The notes under the pieces are model-generated. The model was not told where the DNA came from and did no database searches. It saw only the letters and a list, made by a program, of their open reading frames with translations. From RUG11690 sp045616665 (lineage in GTDB: Bacteria > Bacteroidota > Bacteroidia > Bacteroidales > WCHB1-69): DNA of 64,000 nucleotides. The translations under genes and the position numbers were made by a program. Positions 1-7,610 of the stretch are shown here, piece after piece (the first letter of the stretch is position 1; the number at the start of each line of letters is the position of its first letter). The stretch is taken from the NCBI GenBank assembly GCA_045616665.1, contig JAZLHE010000036.1:9100-73099 (forward strand), in the 5' to 3' direction.

Positions 1-168
1 GGAGCACTGTTGGACCAACGCACAAAATGCGCAGACCAATGTTTAATTTATGAGTGTAAAAAAATTGCAAAAAACCCTAAAATAAACACATCAGAAAGAA
101 GTAGAGCGAGAAAAATCGCTTTTGGTTTTTCCTGTATAGATTTTATATTTAAAACACCACGTTTTTAA
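1..168 (+). CDS. C-terminal fragment of an unknown protein (5' end outside window)
   Basis: The first frame is open from base 1 to a TAA at 166-168, giving about 55 residues rich in Lys, Arg and Cys (four Cys). The stop lies 8 bp before the next ATG on the same strand, which fits translational coupling. I recognise no domain. The composition and the short coupled gene behind it would suit the tail of a larger secreted or polymorphic protein, but nothing in the sequence proves this. A chance open frame in AT-rich DNA remains possible. Confidence 0.4.
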   Translation, partial: GALLDQRTKCADQCLIYECKKIAKNPKINTSERSRARKIAFGFSCIDFIFKTPRF

Positions 169-176
169 AAAGCAGT

Positions 177-737
177 ATGAAAACAATGGGATACTTGAAT
201 AAATCGATTAAGTTTGTTTTTTATATTGTTATTGTCGGAACATTGCTATATGTAGTGTGGGCCTGTTTTTTTGTCGCCACTTTTCATGGAGACACATACG
301 GTAAATCGGAAGCATACGTAATTGATATTAATACAAATACGAGTGATAGACCCCTTAATTCTGCTGACATCCTTGATTTATTATATGGTTTTCAGTCTTC
401 GCATCCTCAATTTAAATTAATGGACACAGATACACAAGGGAATATATATCATAACTTTTCAGATAAAATAGATAACCGAAACGATCAATATTTGGTTTTC
501 TTCTATATGAAGGATATTAATTTAACATTCTCTTGTGTAACTGAAGTTACTTCTAAAAATCATCCTTTAATAAAATTGTATGCCATTAATGAAGGGTCTG
601 TGTTTCGTCATTGGGAGAGAATTAACAACTACAAGGAAATATCCCGTAAAAAAAACAAAATAATTAAGAAGAAGTTTGAAACTGAAATTCTTAATAACTT
701 AGGAGTGAAATGGAGACATAAACGGTTTTGGGATTAA
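177..737 (+). CDS. Small single-pass membrane protein, function unknown
   Basis: Predicted 186-residue protein. Residues about 11-33 form one strongly hydrophobic segment after a short basic N-terminus, so the remaining ~150 residues probably face the periplasm. The C-terminal 40 residues are very basic (runs of Lys and Arg). I recognise no family. It starts 8 bp after the preceding open frame ends and has no promoter box of its own, so the two are probably co-transcribed. A second in-frame ATG at codon 4 is an alternative start. Codon use is more AT-rich than in the housekeeping genes that follow, which suggests accessory DNA. No terminator is evident before the murF promoter. Confidence 0.6.
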   Translation: MKTMGYLNKSIKFVFYIVIVGTLLYVVWACFFVATFHGDTYGKSEAYVIDINTNTSDRPLNSADILDLLYGFQSSHPQFKLMDTDTQGNIYHNFSDKIDNRNDQYLVFFYMKDINLTFSCVTEVTSKNHPLIKLYAINEGSVFRHWERINNYKEISRKKNKIIKKKFETEILNNLGVKWRHKRFWD

Positions 738-857
738 TATAGCAGGGAGTTTTCAAAAATCTGTGTCACATGTTAAAATATCACCCTCCAAATTTAAACC
801 AACCGCCCCAAACCACAGTCATTATAAAAAATAGCGTTTAAATTTTCGGTGGATGGC

Positions 858-886
858 TTGGATTTCAAAACTTTTCCGTAAGTTTG
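858..886 (+). promoter_or_regulatory. Promoter of murF-alr (-33 TTG, -7 TAAGTTTG)
   Basis: TTG at 858-860 and TAAGTTTG at 879-886 are separated by 18 bp and match the Bacteroidota primary promoter layout. The box lies 22 bp upstream of the ATG at 909. It argues against the TTG at 900, which would leave almost no leader. Confidence 0.7.
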
Positions 887-908
887 CACATCCATATTAT
901 TGACGACA

Positions 909-3371
909 ATGCTTACCATTTCACAAATAAAAGACATCTGCCAACCATTGGCCAGTCGATTAAATGCAGACAATACCGAAATCGAATACCTGGCTTTTGA
1001 CAGCCGCAATATCGCGGTTCCTTCAAAAACCCTCTTTTTTGCTATCACCACCTCAAAAAATGACGGCCATCATTATATTGGCGAACTGATTCAAAAGGGT
1101 GTGCGAAATTTCATTGTTACACGGACTATCGAGCAATTTGCCCAATATCCCGAAACATCCTTTATCCAGGTAAAGGACGCGGTACGCGCATTGCAGGACA
1201 TTGCGGCTCATCATCGACAGCAATTTGCCTATCCCGTAGTGGGCATCACCGGAAGTAACGGCAAAACCATCGTCAAAGAATGGTTGAGCCAAATGCTCGT
1301 ACCGGAATATCACGTGGTCAAGAATCCTAACAGCTACAATTCACAAATCGGTGTTCCGCTTTCAGTATGGCAAATGAATGAACGGCATAATCTGGCAATC
1401 TTTGAAGCCGGTATTTCAAAACCCGGCGAAATGGAAAAGATTGCCGAGGTCATCAAACCGACTATCGGTATATTGACCAATATTGGGGCGGCTCACGACG
1501 GATTTTTCCAAAATAAAGAGGAAAAACTGATTGAAAAGGCCAAATTGTTCAATCATTGTCATACAATTATCTATAATGCTGATAATCAAATGATTGATAA
1601 TTTTTTCAGTCTAAACGACCTTTTTCGTAATCGTACAATTTCTTGGGGGAAAAAGGACGGGGCTGATTTTCACATAGACTTTGTCAACCATACCGATTTC
1701 CATACGATGGTGTCGCTCAATCAGCAACTCATCGACATTCCTTTTAGCGACGCGGGTTCCGTCGAGAACGCCCTGCATGCGTCAGTTTTGTTGCTGCACT
1801 TGGGCTTTTCCGCTTCACAAATCAATCAAAAACTGGCCCAGTTGTCTCCTGTTTCGATGCGTATGGAAATGAAGGAGGGTATTCAGAACTCAGTCATTAT
1901 CAACGATACTTATAGCCTGGATATGAGTTCCTTGCGTATTGCCCTGGACTTTATGAATGCCCAAACGCAACTCGTTAGGAAGACTGTCATCATTTCTGAT
2001 TTTGAACAGGCGGGAAATTTCAACGAGGCTGATTATCAGTCTATCTATAATCTATTGATTCATAAAGGAATTACTAGACTGATTGCGGTAGGAAGAAACT
2101 TTTGCGCACATCGGTCCGCTTTTCACTTCGCGGAACAAAGCTTTTATCAAAATACCAGCGACCTTTTAAGTAATTTGCATCAGGAGCCGTTCAAGCAGGA
2201 AGTGATTTTGGTTAAGGGGGCGCGCAGTTACCAATTTGAGCAAGTGGTGGAGGCATTGCAATATAAGACGCACCGGACAGTCTTGAACGTGAGTTTGCCG
2301 GCTCTCGTCAATAATCTAAACTACTATCGTTCGTTGTTGCAGCCCAACACCAAGATGGTGGCTATGGTGAAAGCGCAATCTTACGGTTTAGGCGATGCCG
2401 AACTGATTAATGAATTGATATACCATAATATAGATTATCTGGCCGTGGCTTATACCGACGAGGGGGTTCGTCTGCGCAAGCGAAACATCAATCGTCCGAT
2501 TATCGTGCTGGGTGCCGAAGCGCATAGTTTCGAGGCCATGATCAACTATAATTTGGAACCTGAAATATTTAACTTCCATTATCTTCATAAATTGGCGGAA
2601 TTGCTCAAACTGCATCCTGAAATTCAGTCATTCAATATTCATATTAAATTGGATACCGGAATGCACCGCTTGGGTTTTGACGAACAGGATTTACCATCGT
2701 TGGCCGCACTGATTAAGCTGCATCCGAAATTGAGAATTTGCTCTATTTTCTCTCACTTAGCTGCAGCCGAAGATCCTGACGAAGACGAGTTTACCCGCCA
2801 TCAAATCTCATTGTTTGATAAAATGAGCAATTATCTGACGACCCAATTCGATTATCCTATTCTTCGACATATTTTGAATTCCGCCGGCATTTCCCGTTTT
2901 CCGGAAGCCCAGTTTGACATGGTTCGTTTAGGAATAGGCCTCTACGGATTTTCGTCAGTGCCACAAGATAAAAAACACTTGCAAAATTCCGTCACCTTGA
3001 AAACTGTCGTTACGCAAGTCAAGAAAATACCCGCAAACGAAACCATTGGCTACAACCGCGCTTATAAAACCTATCAAGAAAGTCAAATTGCCATTGTCCC
3101 GATTGGCTATGCCGACGGATTCCCCCGCGAACTGGGAAATGGAATTGGAAAAGTATTTATCGCCGGTCATTTAGTGCCCATTGTGGGCAAAATCTGTATG
3201 GATATGTGTATGGTTGACGTTTCCGGACTTTCTGTACAAGAAGGCGACGAAGTCATTATCTACGGAGATGTCAATCCCGTGGACAAAGTGGCTTCTTCCA
3301 TCCACCGAATACCATACGAATTACTTACCTCTATTTCCAAACGAGTACAGCGAATCTATATTAAAGACTAA
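909..3371 (+). CDS. murF-alr: Bifunctional UDP-MurNAc-tripeptide:D-Ala-D-Ala ligase / alanine racemase
   Basis: Fusion of two peptidoglycan precursor enzymes in one ~820-residue cytoplasmic chain, as known in Bacteroidetes. The N-terminal half is a Mur ligase with the ATP loop GSNGKT at residues 115-120; it adds D-Ala-D-Ala to UDP-MurNAc-tripeptide. The C-terminal half is a fold-type III PLP alanine racemase. The pyridoxal lysine is K488 in the context MVKAQSYG, and later motifs GYADGFPREL and GKICMDMCMVDVSG are present. The racemase supplies D-Ala for the dipeptide the ligase uses, which explains the fusion. ATG 909 is chosen over an in-frame TTG at 900 because 900 is too close to the predicted start of transcription. 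The stop codon directly abuts the convergent rpoD stop, with no space for a terminator. Confidence 0.96.
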   Translation: MLTISQIKDICQPLASRLNADNTEIEYLAFDSRNIAVPSKTLFFAITTSKNDGHHYIGELIQKGVRNFIVTRTIEQFAQYPETSFIQVKDAVRALQDIAAHHRQQFAYPVVGITGSNGKTIVKEWLSQMLVPEYHVVKNPNSYNSQIGVPLSVWQMNERHNLAIFEAGISKPGEMEKIAEVIKPTIGILTNIGAAHDGFFQNKEEKLIEKAKLFNHCHTIIYNADNQMIDNFFSLNDLFRNRTISWGKKDGADFHIDFVNHTDFHTMVSLNQQLIDIPFSDAGSVENALHASVLLLHLGFSASQINQKLAQLSPVSMRMEMKEGIQNSVIINDTYSLDMSSLRIALDFMNAQTQLVRKTVIISDFEQAGNFNEADYQSIYNLLIHKGITRLIAVGRNFCAHRSAFHFAEQSFYQNTSDLLSNLHQEPFKQEVILVKGARSYQFEQVVEALQYKTHRTVLNVSLPALVNNLNYYRSLLQPNTKMVAMVKAQSYGLGDAELINELIYHNIDYLAVAYTDEGVRLRKRNINRPIIVLGAEAHSFEAMINYNLEPEIFNFHYLHKLAELLKLHPEIQSFNIHIKLDTGMHRLGFDEQDLPSLAALIKLHPKLRICSIFSHLAAAEDPDEDEFTRHQISLFDKMSNYLTTQFDYPILRHILNSAGISRFPEAQFDMVRLGIGLYGFSSVPQDKKHLQNSVTLKTVVTQVKKIPANETIGYNRAYKTYQESQIAIVPIGYADGFPRELGNGIGKVFIAGHLVPIVGKICMDMCMVDVSGLSVQEGDEVIIYGDVNPVDKVASSIHRIPYELLTSISKRVQRIYIKD

Positions 3372-4235
3372 CTATAGGTAGAACTTCAAATTACGTGCTT
3401 TCGCTTCCTGTTTGAGACGCTTCAAGGCACGTTCCTTCAATTGACGCACACGTTCTCGAGACAAACCCACCGTATCACCGATTTCATCTAAGGTATATTC
3501 GTGATTAACCCCTATTCCAAAGAATAACCTGATAATCTCGCTTTCTTTGTCATTCAATGCTTTTTTCAATATCTCGTTAATTTCAGAAGAAAGGGATTCG
3601 CTAATCAGTTTGTCATCCGTATCTTTTTCATTATTATATATAAATGTATCTGAAAACTTCGTGTCGTCATCGGGAGACACTGGCGAATCCATTGACTGCG
3701 GATGGTTATTGATTTTCAGAATTTCATTCACCTTTTCAATCGGCAAATCCATTGCTTCAGCCACTTCCTCATTGGTAGGAGTACGTTGAAAAACCTGCTC
3801 CAAACGAGCCATTTCCTTTTTCATTTTATTAATCGTACCCACTTGATTCAACGGCAATCGAACAATACGCGACTGGTCGGCAATAGCTTGGCAGATGGCC
3901 TGACGAATCCACCATACCGCGTATGAAATAAACTTGAAACCACGGGTTTCATCAAAACGCTTGGCAGCCTTAATCAAACCAATATTGCCTTCATTAATTA
4001 AATCCGGCAAAGTAATCCCCTGGTTCTGATACTGCTTGGCCACGGAAACCACGAAACGCAAATTGGCCTTCGTCAACTTATCCAACGCCTCTTGGTCACC
4101 CATTCTAATGCGCCGTGCCAATTCCACCTCTTCTTCGGCAGTAATCATTTGTTCTTTACCAATATCTGCCAAAAAACGATCCAACGAAGCCGTTTCCCTA
4201 TTGGTAATGGATTTTGAAATTTTTAATTGTCTCAT
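3372..4235 (-). CDS. rpoD: Primary RNA polymerase sigma factor (RpoD/SigA)
   Basis: A 287-residue primary sigma factor of the short Bacteroidota type, lacking region 1.1 and the long non-conserved region of proteobacterial RpoD. Region 1.2 is near the N-terminus (LDRFLADIGKE). Region 2 carries DLINEGNIGLIKAAKRFD and ISYAVWWIRQAI, for core binding and -7 melting. Region 4.2 is the helix-turn-helix YTLDEIGDTVGLSRERVRQL. A stretch rich in Asp and Glu around residues 190-215 separates regions 3 and 4. This protein should read the TAnnTTTG promoters seen throughout the window. It lies 24 bp downstream of the HtrA gene on the same strand and no -7 box is visible in that gap, so readthrough from htrA, or a promoter inside htrA, is expected. 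Confidence 0.97.
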   Translation of the reverse strand: MRQLKISKSITNRETASLDRFLADIGKEQMITAEEEVELARRIRMGDQEALDKLTKANLRFVVSVAKQYQNQGITLPDLINEGNIGLIKAAKRFDETRGFKFISYAVWWIRQAICQAIADQSRIVRLPLNQVGTINKMKKEMARLEQVFQRTPTNEEVAEAMDLPIEKVNEILKINNHPQSMDSPVSPDDDTKFSDTFIYNNEKDTDDKLISESLSSEINEILKKALNDKESEIIRLFFGIGVNHEYTLDEIGDTVGLSRERVRQLKERALKRLKQEAKARNLKFYL

Positions 4236-4259
4236 ATAGAGTATTTTAATTGTTCATAA

Positions 4260-5672
4260 TTAAGATAATTGAATTGTATAAGTGTACTTATAATAACCAT
4301 TATCATAGACTCCTTCTATAGAAATGAATTTTTCCTTGTTATTCAGCAAGAACTTATTTAGATCTTCTTTATTAGAAATAATACGATTATTAATAATAGT
4401 TATAACAAAACCTTTTTTCACGCCGGCCTGCTTAAGCAAACCTTCTCCCACCTCAGTCACTTTCACACCGCCCGTGATGCGATAGTAATTCAAATCACGC
4501 TTACTAAGGTCGCCGTATGTTCCTCCCAAAACGTTTTCCGCATTGAAGGATGATGGCGTAATAATGCCGGTATCTCCATTACGATTAAGCAACTGAACAT
4601 ATTTTACGTCTTCATTTCCTAAATGAAGAATCGTTAATTTGACCGTTTCACCAGGAGAACTTTGCATTAATATTTCGCGCAATTCGGAAGAAGAATTCAC
4701 CTTTATATCATTGATTGCCAAAATGACATCTTCTTCTGACAAACCATTTTTTCGGGCTGCTCCATCCTCATTAATTTGAGCCACCAACACGCCATTCATA
4801 TTAGGCAACTGCATTTCTGAGGCTTTTTGAGGAGTGATATCCATAATGGAAACCCCTATAAAAGCCCGCTGAACCACTCCATATTCCCTTAAATCGTGGG
4901 CCACCTTTCGGACCACGTTGGAAGGTATGGCAAAAGAATAACCCGTATAATAGCCGTTGCCGGAAGCGATGGCAGAATTTATCCCTATCAATTCTCCACG
5001 GGCATTGACCAATGCGCCACCACTATTGCCCTGATTCACTGCGGCATCGGTCTGGATAAATGACTCGATATTGGCGTTATCGTCCAATATACTCAGGTTA
5101 CGGGCCTTGGCACTCACGATACCGGCAGTCACGGTAGAAGTAAGATTGAATGGATTTCCCACTGCCAACACCCATTCTCCGATACGAACCTCATCAGAAT
5201 TTCCGAATATCAAATAAGGGAAATTATCACCTTCTATCTTAATAAGTGCCAAATCGGCTTCGGCATCCGTTCCAACAATCGTTGCCGAAAATTCTCGCTT
5301 GTCATTTAACGTGACGGTTATTTTTTCGGCGTCTTCCACCACGTGATTATTGGTGATGATATAGCCATCTCCCGAAATAATCACTCCGGATCCGGCTGCC
5401 ACCACCGGATACTCGCTGGGACGATCAATGCCAAAAAAATGCTCCCAAAAAGAACCGCTGAAATAACTATCCCAAGCTGAATTTTTCTGAATAAACTCCG
5501 TTTTTATGTGAACAACAGCCTGTACAGAATGCTCCGCGGCCTCCGTTAAGTCCACATATTGAAAATTTTTGGAAGAATTTGAAGTAATTTTACCATTGTC
5601 ACTTTGGGCAAAAATGCACCCCATGGAAAATAGTAAAACACTGATTAATAGTACTTTTTGATTTTTTTTCAT
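4260..5672 (-). CDS. Periplasmic serine protease/chaperone of the HtrA (DegP/DegQ) family
   Basis: Exported quality-control protease of about 470 residues. A signal peptide (hydrophobic core ending near IFAQ) precedes a trypsin-like domain with the full triad: His in TNNHVVEDAEK, Asp in DAEADLALIKI and Ser in NQGNSGGALVN. Two PDZ domains follow; the first is clear (GVLVAQINEDGAARKNGL), the second more divergent. The start at 5672 is chosen because a good ribosome site (AAGGAG, complementary to 5681-5686) sits 8 bp upstream; a longer reading to 5699 has no such support. It probably acts on misfolded envelope proteins. The next gene on this strand is rpoD, 24 bp away, which hints at co-expression. 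I see no clear -7 box upstream. Confidence 0.93.
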   Translation of the reverse strand: MKKNQKVLLISVLLFSMGCIFAQSDNGKITSNSSKNFQYVDLTEAAEHSVQAVVHIKTEFIQKNSAWDSYFSGSFWEHFFGIDRPSEYPVVAAGSGVIISGDGYIITNNHVVEDAEKITVTLNDKREFSATIVGTDAEADLALIKIEGDNFPYLIFGNSDEVRIGEWVLAVGNPFNLTSTVTAGIVSAKARNLSILDDNANIESFIQTDAAVNQGNSGGALVNARGELIGINSAIASGNGYYTGYSFAIPSNVVRKVAHDLREYGVVQRAFIGVSIMDITPQKASEMQLPNMNGVLVAQINEDGAARKNGLSEEDVILAINDIKVNSSSELREILMQSSPGETVKLTILHLGNEDVKYVQLLNRNGDTGIITPSSFNAENVLGGTYGDLSKRDLNYYRITGGVKVTEVGEGLLKQAGVKKGFVITIINNRIISNKEDLNKFLLNNKEKFISIEGVYDNGYYKYTYTIQLS

Positions 5673-5713
5673 GGTTTTACGCTCCTTAATAAACAACATA
5701 GTAATAATATTAG

Positions 5714-5734
5714 ACTAATGTAAAACGCATTAGT
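5714..5734. repeat. 7-bp inverted repeat between divergent htrA and rplU
   Basis: ACTAATG (5714-5720) and CATTAGT (5728-5734) are perfect inverted copies around a 7-nt spacer. No T-run follows on either strand, so it is not a terminator. Its place in the divergent intergenic gap makes a regulator site possible, but no binding protein is known. Confidence 0.35.
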
Positions 5735-5780
5735 TTAATAAAAAGTATAAATATTTTGGCGATTGTATTATTTTTTTTTA

Positions 5781-5788
5781 TATTTTTG
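5781..5788 (+). promoter_or_regulatory. -7 box TATTTTTG of rplU-rpmA
   Basis: Exact TAnnTTTG match 39 bp upstream of the rplU ATG. A TTTG at 5755-5758 is a possible -33 element, although the 22-bp spacing is slightly long. Confidence 0.6.
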
Positions 5789-5827
5789 CAACCCAAAAAA
5801 TTATTAACCAAAAAAAAATCAATCACA

Positions 5828-6139
5828 ATGTACGCAATCGTAGAAATAGCAGGGCAACAATTTAAGATTGAACAAGGCCGCAAGGTTTATGTTCACCGCC
5901 TCAAAGCTGAAGAAGGTTCGCAAGTAAAATTCGACCGCGTAATGCTCGTTGATAATGACGGTGCCGTAAAAGTTGGTACTCCCACCGTTGATGGTGCAGA
6001 AGTAACCGCTACCGTTGTTAACCACATTAAAGGCGACAAAGTTCTTGTTTTCAAGAAGAAAAGAAGAAAAGGTTATCAAAAGATGAATGGTCATCGTCAA
6101 TATTTGACCACTTTGAAGATTGATTCTATCAACTTCTAA
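5828..6139 (+). CDS. rplU: 50S ribosomal protein L21
   Basis: Ribosomal large-subunit protein of 103 residues, the usual length for L21. It starts MYAIVEIAGQQFK and ends with the basic RNA-binding stretch FKKKRRKGYQKMNGHRQ, both diagnostic. The open frame extends 24 codons further upstream, but that extension crosses the -7 promoter box, so ATG 5828 is the start. rpmA follows after 30 bp, the conserved L21-L27 pair. No structured leader is visible in the short 5' region. Confidence 0.97.
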   Translation: MYAIVEIAGQQFKIEQGRKVYVHRLKAEEGSQVKFDRVMLVDNDGAVKVGTPTVDGAEVTATVVNHIKGDKVLVFKKKRRKGYQKMNGHRQYLTTLKIDSINF

Positions 6140-6169
6140 TTTAGTATTAACGAATAAAAATTATTAGAT

Positions 6170-6433
6170 ATGGCTCATAAAAAAGGTGTCGGTAGTTCTC
6201 AGAACGGTCGTGAATCTCACAGCAAGCGCTTAGGCGTTAAGATTTTTGGCGGTCAAGTTGCCAAAGCCGGTAACATCATTATTCGTCAAAGAGGTACAGT
6301 TCACAATCCTGGTTTGAATGTTGGTATGGGTAAAGATCATACCTTATTTGCATTGATTGACGGAACCGTTATTTTCAAAAAAGGTAGAAAAGGAAGATCT
6401 TATGTTTCTGTGCAACCAATTGCAGAAGCATAA
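6170..6433 (+). CDS. rpmA: 50S ribosomal protein L27
   Basis: Ribosomal protein L27 of 87 residues, placed near the peptidyl transferase centre. The N-terminus MAHKKGVGSSQNGRES and the GLNVGMGKDHTLFAL segment are characteristic. It has no N-terminal extension of the cleaved kind known in Firmicutes. It is second in the rplU-rpmA operon and is followed by a strong intrinsic terminator. Confidence 0.97.
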   Translation: MAHKKGVGSSQNGRESHSKRLGVKIFGGQVAKAGNIIIRQRGTVHNPGLNVGMGKDHTLFALIDGTVIFKKGRKGRSYVSVQPIAEA

Positions 6434-6460
6434 TTTTTTGTTCATAATGTTTGATTGGAT

Positions 6461-6490
6461 GGCCCGGCTCCCCGCTGGGCCGTTTTTTTT
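6461..6490 (+). terminator. Intrinsic terminator of rplU-rpmA
   Basis: A GC-rich hairpin whose arms GGCCC and GGGCC flank a further GC/GC pairing around a TCCCC loop, followed by eight T. The T-run overlaps the 3' end of the convergent rseC gene. Confidence 0.85.
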
Positions 6491-6911
6491 ATTCTTTCTT
6501 TACCACATAAAACACAAAATCATTCGTAAGTTTGCGATCCAATTTTTTGACAACCAAATAATATATTGCGGTTAGGGCCAATGCCACTATCACACTCAGC
6601 CAATCAATACGAGTGAGCGCGTAGCAGACAAACAAAGCAAGGAGCAAAACCACACACGGCAAGCCGTAGCCCAACAGTACTGCCTTTCGGGCAAGATGCT
6701 GCTTCATTTGCAAATTTACCGATTCTCCAATTTGGAAAACTTCTCCAGAAATATTTTGAGCTTCTACGAGTTCATTTTTCTTTTCAGTAATATTACATAA
6801 ACTTTTCGCCGCACATCCACCACAGGCCGAACTCACTACAATTTCTACCCAAATATGATCTCCCTGTATTTTACGAACAATCCCTTCTTTACAAACTTGG
6901 TCTTCCATCAT
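6489..6911 (-). CDS. rseC: RseC/MucC family inner-membrane protein
   Basis: A 140-residue protein of the SoxR-reducing-system RseC family. The N-terminal ~65 residues form a soluble domain with a Cys cluster, CGGCAAKSLC, that resembles an Fe-S or redox site. Two membrane helices follow (about residues 78-98 and 104-122), then a basic cytosolic tail. Family members help tune sigma-E signalling or reduce SoxR in Proteobacteria; in Bacteroidetes the gene is often near the rnf complex, but no rnf gene is visible here. The gene has its own -7 box. Two adjacent ATG codons are available at the start (6911 and 6908). Its 3' end runs into the rpmA terminator. Confidence 0.85.
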   Translation of the reverse strand: MMEDQVCKEGIVRKIQGDHIWVEIVVSSACGGCAAKSLCNITEKKNELVEAQNISGEVFQIGESVNLQMKQHLARKAVLLGYGLPCVVLLLALFVCYALTRIDWLSVIVALALTAIYYLVVKKLDRKLTNDFVFYVVKKE

Positions 6912-6923
6912 TCATTTTTTTTG

Positions 6924-6931
6924 CAAAGATA
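6924..6931 (-). promoter_or_regulatory. -7 box TATCTTTG of rseC
   Basis: Perfect TATCTTTG on the minus strand, 12 bp upstream of the first ATG. Confidence 0.65.
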
Positions 6932-6984
6932 CACGATTTAATCATTTTTAACTTGATTAATTTTCAATGAATGATTTTTTTTTG

Positions 6985-6992
6985 TAATTTTG
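6985..6992 (+). promoter_or_regulatory. -7 box TAATTTTG of the small lipoprotein gene
   Basis: TAATTTTG fits TAnnTTTG and lies 50 bp upstream of the ATG at 7043. No convincing -33 element is visible. Confidence 0.5.
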
Positions 6993-7042
6993 CCGAATAT
7001 TGTAATCAACATTAATATTTATCAATCAAAAAAAAAACAATT

Positions 7043-7252
7043 ATGAAAAAAGCATTATGTGTTTTAGCAGCTGTAGCTATGGTAGCTGTTTTTGCAACTT
7101 CTTGCAACAAAACTTGTACTTGTGAAACTTATTTAAATGGCAAAGTCGTATCAAGTACAACAATGGAAAATCCTGATAAAAAACAGAAATGTAGCGATTA
7201 CACTACCGCTATTACTGTTGGAAATGTTACAGAAGGCGTAGTTTGCAAATAA
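7043..7252 (+). CDS. Small Cys-rich lipoprotein, function unknown
   Basis: A 69-residue predicted lipoprotein. The signal peptide has a basic start and an Ala/Val core and ends in the lipobox ATSC, so the mature protein would begin with lipidated Cys21. The mature part has only about 49 residues and includes a CTCE pair plus two later Cys; these may form disulfides. There is no recognised domain. It is monocistronic: its own -7 box lies upstream and a very strong hairpin terminator lies 20 bp downstream. Very small Cys-rich lipoproteins of this kind are common and poorly studied in Bacteroidales. Confidence 0.75.
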   Translation: MKKALCVLAAVAMVAVFATSCNKTCTCETYLNGKVVSSTTMENPDKKQKCSDYTTAITVGNVTEGVVCK

Positions 7253-7271
7253 TCTTAACACATTATTTTTC

Positions 7272-7308
7272 AAAAGCGAGGTGGCCTGATGACCACCTCG
7301 CTTTTTTT
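7272..7308 (+). terminator. Strong intrinsic terminator after the small lipoprotein
   Basis: A perfect 13-bp stem begins at 7272 (AAAAGCGAGGTGG), has an 8-nt loop, and runs directly into seven T. Because the stem starts with A and ends in T it could work in both directions. Its core closely matches the terminator at 8810-8840. Confidence 0.92.
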
Positions 7309-7360
7309 AATCTACAAACTGAATTCCAATCTCCATTTTAGGTAATTTATCAATTTTTTT

Positions 7361-7551
7361 TCGGAATTATCCAGTTTAGTCTTGTAAAGATTTATCTTTC
7401 GTTTTTTCTTTATCGTTACTTTTTTAATAACCCAAAGAAAGGTTTTTCTATGCCGGCTTAGGTCTTTGGCTACTTTTATTCTGATAGAAAAGTGGCGAAA
7501 AATAATTAATAAAAAATTGCAACTCTGCAAGACGGCCGACGATAATTCCGA
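7361..7551 (+). repeat. MITE-like non-coding element, copy A
   Basis: An intergenic element of about 191 bp bounded by perfect 11-bp terminal inverted repeats: TCGGAATTATC at 7361-7371 and GATAATTCCGA at 7541-7551. T-rich DNA lies on both sides, so a target duplication cannot be resolved. Internal blocks are shared in the same order and orientation with 35901-36118, including TCTTGTAAA, CGTTACTTT, ATAACCCAAAGAAAGG, GCCGGCTT, CTACTTTT and GCAAGACGG. Two imperfect hairpins can form inside. No convincing protein is encoded. It ends 9 bp before the -7 box of the next gene, so it may supply or remove upstream promoter sequence. Confidence 0.75.
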
Positions 7552-7560
7552 TTTTTTTTA

Positions 7561-7568
7561 TATTTTTG
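7561..7568 (+). promoter_or_regulatory. -7 box TATTTTTG of the 7611 lipoprotein gene
   Basis: Exact TAnnTTTG match 42 bp upstream of the ATG. The usual -33 position falls inside the right end of the MITE-like element and has no TTG. Confidence 0.55.
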
Positions 7569-7610
7569 CAGTGACTTATTCGGTACTTTTCATTAAATAA
7601 TTTATAAGTT

